NCBI GenBank assembly: GCA_964563495.1
Contig: CAZLYK010000217.1
Location: 1-6,315 of the forward strand
DNA from: CAZLYK01 sp964563495
GTDB lineage: Bacteria > Acidobacteriota > Blastocatellia > RBC074
DNA length: 6,315 bases
Direction: 5' to 3'
Of the stretch, positions 1 to 6,315 are shown in pieces. Both the position numbers and the translations under genes were made by a program. Position 1 is the stretch's first letter, and each line of letters starts with the position of its first letter. The notes below the pieces were generated by a model. It had not been told where the DNA came from and searched no databases. It saw only the letters and a program-made list of their open reading frames with translations.

Positions 1-45
1 CTTGATCCGATATGAAAGAGCGAGCTATGATTAGGTTTGATCGGT

Positions 46-690
46 ATGACTTTAAGAAAAGGCAGATATGATTCGATGCTTGACCGAAATACCTCACAAA
101 TTCGTTTGATCGTTCTGCTTGCCGTTCTCGTTTTGCTCGCGGCATTTTCAATCTCGTGCTCGAGCGGCAGCGTTGTTGATAAAGGTGCGAACTCAGCGGC
201 GGTCAGCGCTTACCGGCCGCCGGAGCCGAGGCCGACGCCGGTCGACGCCGGCGCCAGCCAGTACACTATGCAGATGCTCGATGGCGGAAGCGCCAGGATC
301 GATGACTTGATCGGGAAAAACAAGGTAGTCCTGGTCAACTTCTGGGCGACCTGGTGCGGACCCTGTCGCCGGGAGATTCCTGATCTGGTCGCGATACAGA
401 AGCAGTTCAAGGATCAGGGATTTGAAGTCGTCGGACTGACCGTAGAGGATCCGCAGATGGATCGCGAGCGCGTCCAAGCCTTCGTCCAGCAGTTTTCGAT
501 CAACTACCGGATCGGTTTTTCGCCCAAGGATATGTTTATGACCTTCAATGGCGCCGACCCGCGCGGCCCGATTCCTCAGACCTTCATCTTCGATCGCAAC
601 GGCAAACTGGTCGACCGCGCCAAGGGTCTGCGACGCGATTTTCGGACCTGGGTCGAGGGCGCGATCGCTCACGCATTGAACAATTCCTGA
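46..690 (+). CDS. Membrane-anchored TlpA/ResA-like thiol-disulfide oxidoreductase
   Basis: This is a thioredoxin-fold protein that probably reduces or exchanges disulfides in exported proteins on the outer face of the cytoplasmic membrane. Numbered from the upstream in-frame TTG at 37, it has a hydrophobic segment at about residues 22-40 ending at Cys41, then a Pro-rich linker (60-68), then a thioredoxin domain (about 75-215). The domain has strand VVLVNFWATW, the redox motif WCGPC at 106-110 and the cis-proline loop GPIPQTF with Pro180. The residues before Cys41 are S-I-S, a poor lipobox, so it may be a lipoprotein or simply an N-terminally anchored protein. The start is uncertain. ATG 46 has AGG 10 nt upstream, ATG 76 gives a shorter and more typical leader, and TTG 37 is least likely. 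Fold and active site are clear. The substrate is unknown, and no cytochrome c biogenesis genes are nearby to suggest a ResA/CcmG role. Confidence 0.88.
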   Translation: MTLRKGRYDSMLDRNTSQIRLIVLLAVLVLLAAFSISCSSGSVVDKGANSAAVSAYRPPEPRPTPVDAGASQYTMQMLDGGSARIDDLIGKNKVVLVNFWATWCGPCRREIPDLVAIQKQFKDQGFEVVGLTVEDPQMDRERVQAFVQQFSINYRIGFSPKDMFMTFNGADPRGPIPQTFIFDRNGKLVDRAKGLRRDFRTWVEGAIAHALNNS

Positions 691-722
691 AACATTCGTC
701 CTTTCATTGATCTCAAAGACTG

Positions 723-731
723 TGCTATAAA
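723..731 (+). promoter_or_regulatory. Possible extended -10 promoter for the NxxGxxAF gene
   Basis: TGC followed directly by TATAAA (726-731) matches an extended -10 element (TGn plus 5 of 6 bases of TATAAT). The -35 region is poor: TTCATT at 703-708 with 17-nt spacing matches only half of the consensus. If used, it gives a leader of about 130 nt before the start at 872. It lies after the stop of the thioredoxin gene, which suggests that the next gene is transcribed separately. Confidence 0.35.
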
Positions 732-796
732 GATCTTCTTAATTTCAGGTCGGGCTCAAAAGACGGCCCTCGCCCCGCTTATCTTCACACTTTTCC

Positions 797-853
797 GCAG
801 GTATCTATCACTGGGTCACAATCAATACCTGTTCGACAATTTGTCACTGACCC
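797..853 (+). other. Possible H-type pseudoknot in the 5' leader
   Basis: CAGGTAT (798-804) pairs perfectly with ATACCTG (825-831), with a possible extra G-U pair. GGGTCA (813-818), inside that loop, pairs with TGACCC (848-853), which ends one base before the GGAGG ribosome site at 855-859. The two helices interleave, as in a pseudoknot. Both are short (7 and 6 bp) and could arise by chance. No known riboswitch class is recognised. Confidence 0.25.
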
Positions 854-871
854 TGGAGGCAAACACAAGGT

Positions 872-2275
872 ATGCGATACCGTCAACCTTACATCTTCGT
901 TTTTCCCGTTTTCATCATGACAGCGCTGATCGGCCTTTTCGGCGTGGCGGCACAGCAACAGAAGCCGGCGCCGGCGCAACAAGCCAAAGACGATGAACCG
1001 GTGGCGATCACCGAAAAGACAAAGCCGCAGGTCACCGAGGCCCCCAAACCGCTCAGTGGAGACCTTTTCGCCAATTTCAGGTACCCGGTCATCAACAACA
1101 AAGGTGAGATCGCTTTTCTGGGGCTTTTTAACAACCCCAAAGGCAGAATGGGATACGGTCAAGCGATCTTTATTCGCCGGCCGGATGCGAGCTGGAAGAT
1201 TCTACAGGAGGGTGAGAAAGCCGCCGATCATCCCGAACCCATCTTTGGTTTCAGCCAGCCGGGCTTCAACGATAGCGGTGACCTGGCCTTCGTCGCAAAT
1301 TATGGTGAAGCCGGGCCCAAGGCCGCGCCGTCAACATCGGGCGATCCGAATGACCCGGCCTCACAGATCATCGAGGTTAAAAATCAGGCGCTCTATCTCA
1401 AGACGGCTGATGGGATTAAAAGGCTGGTCAAATACGGCGAGGAAGTCCCCAACATGCCCTCGATCTTCTCCGGCATCAGCAACGTTTCGTCCAATAGCAA
1501 AGGCGTGACCACTTTTATCGGGACCTACGTCGATCCGGACGGGCGTGGAATGTTTATGGTCGAGGGCGGCAAGCTCAAACTGATCGTCCGAAGCGGCCAG
1601 CGGTTGAGCGCCAAAGACGAGGGGATCTTCTCCGAACATTACTACCCCTCACACATCAACGAGAGAAATGAGGTCGCGGTGCTGGCTTTTGTCAGCAACC
1701 GAAGCGGTATCTTCATCGCCCGCCCGACAGGGCTGGAGCCGGTGGCGCTGATCGGACAACCGACGCCGATCAAAGGCGCTAACTATATCGGCTTCGGCAG
1801 CCGTACTCCTTCACTCAATGACAACGGTGAGATCGTCTTCAGCGCTTTTTATGACGGCCCGGGGGCCGGCCGCGGCTTGTTCGTCAAGACCTCCACCGGC
1901 GTCCAGCTTGTCGCCAAAAGCGGCAGCAGCATAGAGGGCACGACCTATAACTTCACCGATTTTAATGCCCCGGTGATCAATGCCCGCGGCCAGATCGCAT
2001 TTATCGGTAATTATGGCGGTCGCGGTCGCGGCATCTTTATCAAAACCGCCAACGGGATCGAACCGATCGCGATCTCGGATCAGCCGGTCCCCGGCGGAGT
2101 CAAAGACGAGGTCTTCAATAACTTCACCCGCCCTTCGATTAACGACCGCGGAGAGATCGTCTTCTATGCCCAAACCAAGAATCCGACGACCGGCGTTGAC
2201 GTCGGAATCTATATCCGGGATGAGAAAGGCGTTCTCAAAACCCTGGTCAAACGTGGCGATAAAATGCCGAATTAG
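872..2275 (+). CDS. Secreted NxxGxxAF tandem-repeat protein, likely seven-bladed propeller
   Basis: This is an exported protein of unknown function. It has an N-terminal signal peptide (residues 1-27, cleavage likely after V-A-A) and then a Pro/Lys/Gln-rich linker (28-62). The rest consists of seven repeats with the core N-x-x-G-x-x-A-F or a degenerate form, starting at residues 75, 133, 208, 263, 316, 370 and 424, so spacing is 58, 75, 55, 53, 54 and 54. Most repeats also carry a second strand pair of the type G-(I/L)-F-(I/V)-K-T-x-x-G followed by a strand such as P-I-A-I and a G-x-x-(V/M)-P turn. This agrees with the 'choice-of-anchor tandem repeat NxxGxxAF' family. Seven similar beta-rich units suggest a beta-propeller (inference). 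Repeat 2 has an insertion of about 20 residues rich in S, D, P and G. No C-terminal sorting anchor is visible. GGAGG at 855-859 lies 12 nt before the ATG, a slightly long spacing. Confidence 0.85.
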   Translation: MRYRQPYIFVFPVFIMTALIGLFGVAAQQQKPAPAQQAKDDEPVAITEKTKPQVTEAPKPLSGDLFANFRYPVINNKGEIAFLGLFNNPKGRMGYGQAIFIRRPDASWKILQEGEKAADHPEPIFGFSQPGFNDSGDLAFVANYGEAGPKAAPSTSGDPNDPASQIIEVKNQALYLKTADGIKRLVKYGEEVPNMPSIFSGISNVSSNSKGVTTFIGTYVDPDGRGMFMVEGGKLKLIVRSGQRLSAKDEGIFSEHYYPSHINERNEVAVLAFVSNRSGIFIARPTGLEPVALIGQPTPIKGANYIGFGSRTPSLNDNGEIVFSAFYDGPGAGRGLFVKTSTGVQLVAKSGSSIEGTTYNFTDFNAPVINARGQIAFIGNYGGRGRGIFIKTANGIEPIAISDQPVPGGVKDEVFNNFTRPSINDRGEIVFYAQTKNPTTGVDVGIYIRDEKGVLKTLVKRGDKMPN

Positions 2276-2295
2276 TCTCATTTTTATCAGAAGGG

Positions 2296-2418
2296 AATAA
2301 ACAGGTAGCACCTCAGTTTTTGGCGGCAAGAGGGCGGGGCGACAGCGGGATTTATGATTCAGTCCCCCGGTCGCCCCGCCCTCTTGCCGCCAAAAACTTG
2401 AGGGATTACCTGTCTATT
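2296..2418. repeat. Long near-perfect intergenic hairpin (MITE/REP-like palindrome)
   Basis: The core arms, 2316-2343 and 2370-2397, are exact reverse complements over 28 bases, beginning GTTTTTGGCGGCAAG and ending GGGGCGAC. Outward, the match continues with a short mismatched stretch and then ACAGGTA (2301-2307) against TACCTGT (2407-2413), and further A/T pairs to 2296 and 2418. The loop is 26 nt. A T-tract lies on the 5' side and an A-tract on the 3' side of the GC-rich stem, on either strand, which is the reverse of an intrinsic terminator. A mobile or dispersed palindromic element is therefore more likely. The only downstream T-run on the + strand is TATTTTTA at 2415-2422, so weak terminator activity remains possible. 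Confidence 0.8.
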
Positions 2419-2428
2419 TTTATGCGCC

Positions 2429-2457
2429 TTGTTTGCTGAATACCTAAAGGGTAAAAT
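2429..2457 (+). promoter_or_regulatory. Candidate sigma-70-type promoter for gyrA
   Basis: TTGTTT (2429-2434) and TAAAAT (2452-2457) are separated by 17 nt. The -10 matches five of six consensus bases and the -35 matches the key TTG. The stretch after it (2455-2466) is AT-rich. Transcription would start near 2464, giving a leader of about 40 nt before gyrA. The promoter begins 10 nt after the long palindrome ends. Confidence 0.5.
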
Positions 2458-2489
2458 ATATTTTTTGGATTGATTGTGTCGTCTGCCAT

Positions 2490-2495
2490 GGGAGG
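2490..2495 (+). promoter_or_regulatory. gyrA Shine-Dalgarno site
   Basis: GGGAGG lies 10 nt before the ATG at 2506 and supports that start. An upstream ATG at 2488 overlapping this site would read five codons and stop at 2503-2505, directly abutting the gyrA start. It is probably incidental. Confidence 0.65.
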
Positions 2496-2505
2496 CCAGG
2501 TTTAA

Positions 2506-4980
<2,475 letters not shown>

Positions 4981-4987
4981 TAGCTAT

Positions 4988-5830
4988 ATGGGAGGGGTTA
5001 AGATTTCCAAACCGGCGGGTTTTAGTTGGTCGCTGATCGTGATATTGCTGCTGGTCTGTTCAGGCTGTTCGGGCGGCGCGCTGCTCGATAAGGCCCAGGC
5101 GGCGTGGGATTCGGGAAATTACGCCAAGTCGGCTGAGTACTACGAGCAGTTTCTCAAGGATAATCCCCAGAATGATCAGGCGGCGTTTGCGCGTTTTCGC
5201 GTCGCCACCATATATCATCGCGACCTCAAACAGTTTGACCGCGCCATTCAACACTATCTTCACGTGATTGAGGATTTCCCGAAATCACCCGATGTGCTTC
5301 CGGCGCGGATGCACCTGGCTGAATGTTACGCCGCCATGGGGAAGCGGCGTGAAGCGATCAGTGAATACGAGAACCTGCTGCCGTCAACCCAGGATCAAAA
5401 GGAGAAGCGTCGTGTGCGATTGAATATCGCAGAGCTCTATTATGAAATGAACGACCTTGGGCAGGCGGTGGCGGAGTATCAGAAAGTCAGGGCGGATGCC
5501 GGATACGACGAGCTTTCCGAACGTGCGTATCTGCGGATCGGCGGCATTCGACTCTTACGGGATGAGTTTGATGAGGCGGTCCCGGCTTACCAGGCAGTCG
5601 CCGAAAACACCAAAGACGCCACCATTCGGCGCGTCGCGCGTTTCGGGCTGGCCGATTGTTACGAACGGACTTTTCAATATGACCTGGCCGTCAAAACGCT
5701 CGAGGGGACCGAGCCCGATCCTAAATCGCCAAACTATATACAGCAACGCATCGCCTCTATCCGTGAACAGCAGCGTCAGCGCAACCTGACGGCCCCGCCC
5801 ACACCAGGCTGGCCCAAGAAGAGCGCTTAA
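4988..5830 (+). CDS. TPR-repeat lipoprotein (BamD/CpoB-like architecture)
   Basis: This is a probable lipoprotein that acts as a protein-protein scaffold in the periplasm or on the outer membrane. The leader has Lys5/Lys8, a hydrophobic core at about 14-24 and the sequence C-S-G-C with Cys27 as the likely lipidated residue. The rest is about six tetratricopeptide repeats at roughly 32-62, 68-98, 106-133, 143-170, 178-207 and 216-245, with typical G-N-Y-x-x-(A/S)-x-x-Y-Y spacing. A polar tail rich in Q, R and P follows. The size (280 aa) and the lipoprotein plus TPR layout recall BamD (outer-membrane protein assembly) and CpoB/YbgF, but no signature lets me choose, so no symbol is given. It starts 7 nt after gyrA with no clear upstream ribosome site, so translation may be coupled to gyrA. 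GGAGGGG lies just inside the frame (4991-4997), which makes the exact start uncertain. Confidence 0.8.
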   Translation: MGGVKISKPAGFSWSLIVILLLVCSGCSGGALLDKAQAAWDSGNYAKSAEYYEQFLKDNPQNDQAAFARFRVATIYHRDLKQFDRAIQHYLHVIEDFPKSPDVLPARMHLAECYAAMGKRREAISEYENLLPSTQDQKEKRRVRLNIAELYYEMNDLGQAVAEYQKVRADAGYDELSERAYLRIGGIRLLRDEFDEAVPAYQAVAENTKDATIRRVARFGLADCYERTFQYDLAVKTLEGTEPDPKSPNYIQQRIASIREQQRQRNLTAPPTPGWPKKSA

Positions 5831-5835
5831 ATAAA

Positions 5836-5871
5836 TCATGGGAATGCGGGCGGGACGCCGCCTTCCCATGA
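5836..5871 (+). other. Intercistronic hairpin before the Hfq-like gene
   Basis: TCATGGGAA (5836-5844) pairs perfectly with TTCCCATGA (5863-5871). Inside it, GGCGG (5849-5853) pairs with CCGCC (5858-5862) around a four-base loop, leaving a four-base bulge on the 5' side. There is no T-run after it, so it is not a standard terminator. It ends four bases before the GAGGAG site of the next gene, so it could affect translation or mRNA processing (inference). The 10-bp palindrome CATGATCATG overlaps its 3' edge at 5867-5876. Confidence 0.55.
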
Positions 5872-5875
5872 TCAT

Positions 5876-5881
5876 GAGGAG
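5876..5881 (+). promoter_or_regulatory. Shine-Dalgarno site fixing the long start of the Hfq-like gene
   Basis: GAGGAG sits 5 nt before the ATG at 5887. It supports translation of the long form including the basic arm. The alternative in-frame ATG at 6040, at the edge of the Sm domain, has no comparable site. Confidence 0.75.
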
Positions 5882-5886
5882 TAATT

Positions 5887-6228
5887 ATGCCAATATTTAA
5901 GAGTCGCCGCCCGATGAAGAAGAAACCTATGGGCGCAGGGAAGATGGGCAAGAAGAAGCCTCTCAAGAAGCGTCCGGTCAAGCACCTTAACAAGAGAACA
6001 ATCGATAAACCAATCCAGCCCAGTATCGAGAGTACCGGGATGGAGTCTCTCTACCTGAGGGATCTGGTCGAGTCCGAGAAGATCGTCGTGATCGTCTTGA
6101 CCAGTGGTGAGCAGGTACGTGGTCATGTCCGTTATTACGATAAGGATATCTTCAGCATCGGCCCGGTCGATGGCGGTCCGAAGATGCTTTTGCGCAAATC
6201 CGGGGTCAGATACATGTACGAGGAATAG
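5887..6228 (+). CDS. Hfq/LSm-like RNA-binding protein with basic N-terminal arm
   Basis: This is a probable RNA chaperone of the Sm/Hfq fold that would assemble as a ring and bind RNA in the cytoplasm. Residues 53-113 resemble Hfq. A helix-like stretch LYLRDLVESEK is followed by an Sm1-type region, IVVIVLTSGEQVRGHVRYYD (66-85), which aligns with Hfq [20 protein letters not shown] including the conserved Gly and Asp. A shorter Sm2-like strand, MLLRKSGVRYMYEE (100-113), follows. Compared with E. coli Hfq, the rim arginines 16/17/19 fall on Val/Glu/Glu, and the YKHA motif is replaced by R-K-S-G. Residues 5-37 hold 16 Lys/Arg in 33 positions and could serve as an RNA-binding arm (inference). The 113-aa length is close to E. 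coli Hfq, but the extension is N-terminal, not C-terminal. It is last in the probable gyrA-TPR-hfq-like unit. The match is by motif only, so another Sm-fold family is possible. Confidence 0.72.
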   Translation: MPIFKSRRPMKKKPMGAGKMGKKKPLKKRPVKHLNKRTIDKPIQPSIESTGMESLYLRDLVESEKIVVIVLTSGEQVRGHVRYYDKDIFSIGPVDGGPKMLLRKSGVRYMYEE

Positions 6229-6230
6229 AG

Positions 6231-6315
6231 AGGATTAACAGGATTTCTGCAGGATTAAACAGGATGTTTTTCTGCTTTGTCTTTAATCCTGTTTAATCCT
6301 GCAGAAATCCTGTTA
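6231..6315. repeat. Perfect 30-bp-arm palindrome of AGGATT repeats
   Basis: The arm 6236-6265 is the exact reverse complement of 6286-6315, with a T-rich 20-nt loop. Each arm is itself built from AGGATT-type units. On the left these start at 6231, 6240, 6251 and 6261, a period of 9-11 bases or about one helical turn. It begins within a few bases of the preceding stop codon. The left flank AGGAT (6231-6235) has no partner inside the window, so the element probably continues past the edge. It looks like a dispersed intergenic repeat and could also end or stabilise the upstream mRNA. Confidence 0.85.

Noticed and set aside
2..34. Possible C-terminal tail of an upstream gene (ends with TAG at 32-34)
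   Set aside because: Only about ten codons are visible in this frame, with no recognisable motif, so it cannot be told from chance.
2..49. Approximate direct repeat TTGATC-(C/G)G-TATGA at 2-15 and 37-49
   Set aside because: Imperfect, only two copies, and too short to distinguish from chance at the window edge.
12..71. 19-codon open frame ending just before the ATG at 76
   Set aside because: It has no ribosome site and no distinguishing content, and it overlaps the likely start of the thioredoxin gene in another frame.
752..777. GGGC...GCCC pairing after the thioredoxin gene as a terminator
   Set aside because: The stem is only four solid pairs, with no T-run after it.
1811..2329. Open frame on the - strand opposite the NxxGxxAF gene and running into the palindrome
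   Set aside because: It covers the repeats of a well-supported + strand gene and shows no motif or leader.
6231..6315. CRISPR array suggested by repeated AGGATT units
   Set aside because: Units are 9-11 bases apart with no spacers, and the whole forms a palindrome. No cas genes are present.

Overview
The window looks like ordinary bacterial chromosome with moderately high GC (roughly mid-50s percent, judged by eye) and five genes, all on the + strand. The organism is probably a diderm (Gram-negative-type) bacterium: two proteins have lipoprotein-like leaders, one has a classical signal peptide, and the TPR lipoprotein suits an outer-membrane or periplasmic setting. NxxGxxAF-repeat exported proteins together with AGGATTAACAGGAT-type intergenic palindromes make me lean to Acidobacteriota (Blastocatellia-like). 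That is an impression from sequence style; no marker here proves it.

Layout. (1) 46-690: membrane-anchored thioredoxin-fold protein of the TlpA/ResA type with a WCGPC active site. (2) 691-871: intergenic region with a possible extended -10 promoter and a possible pseudoknot ending just before a GGAGG ribosome site. (3) 872-2275: secreted protein built of seven NxxGxxAF-type repeats, plausibly a seven-bladed beta-propeller. (4) 2276-2505: intergenic region dominated by a near-perfect hairpin of about 123 bp, then a good candidate promoter and a Shine-Dalgarno site for gyrA. (5) 2506-4980: full-length gyrA (824 aa), with catalytic Tyr, GyrA box, six C-terminal blades, and Ala at the quinolone-determining Ser83 position. 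(6) 4988-5830: TPR lipoprotein starting 7 nt after gyrA. (7) 5887-6228: a small Sm-fold protein resembling Hfq, with a strongly basic N-terminal arm, preceded by a hairpin and a strong GAGGAG site. (8) 6236-6315: a perfect 30-bp-arm palindrome made of repeated AGGATT units, which runs to the window edge.

How they fit together. gyrA, the TPR lipoprotein gene and the Hfq-like gene are closely spaced, in the same direction, and have no convincing terminator between them, so they probably form one transcript starting from the promoter at about 2429-2457. The first two genes are likely separate units. They have no evident functional link to gyrase beyond both being exported proteins.

The least ordinary items are the Hfq-like protein, whose rim arginine patch appears lost while a 33-residue lysine/arginine-rich arm has been gained, and the long intergenic palindromes. 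I did not find a CRISPR array, tRNA, rRNA, transposase or defence system.
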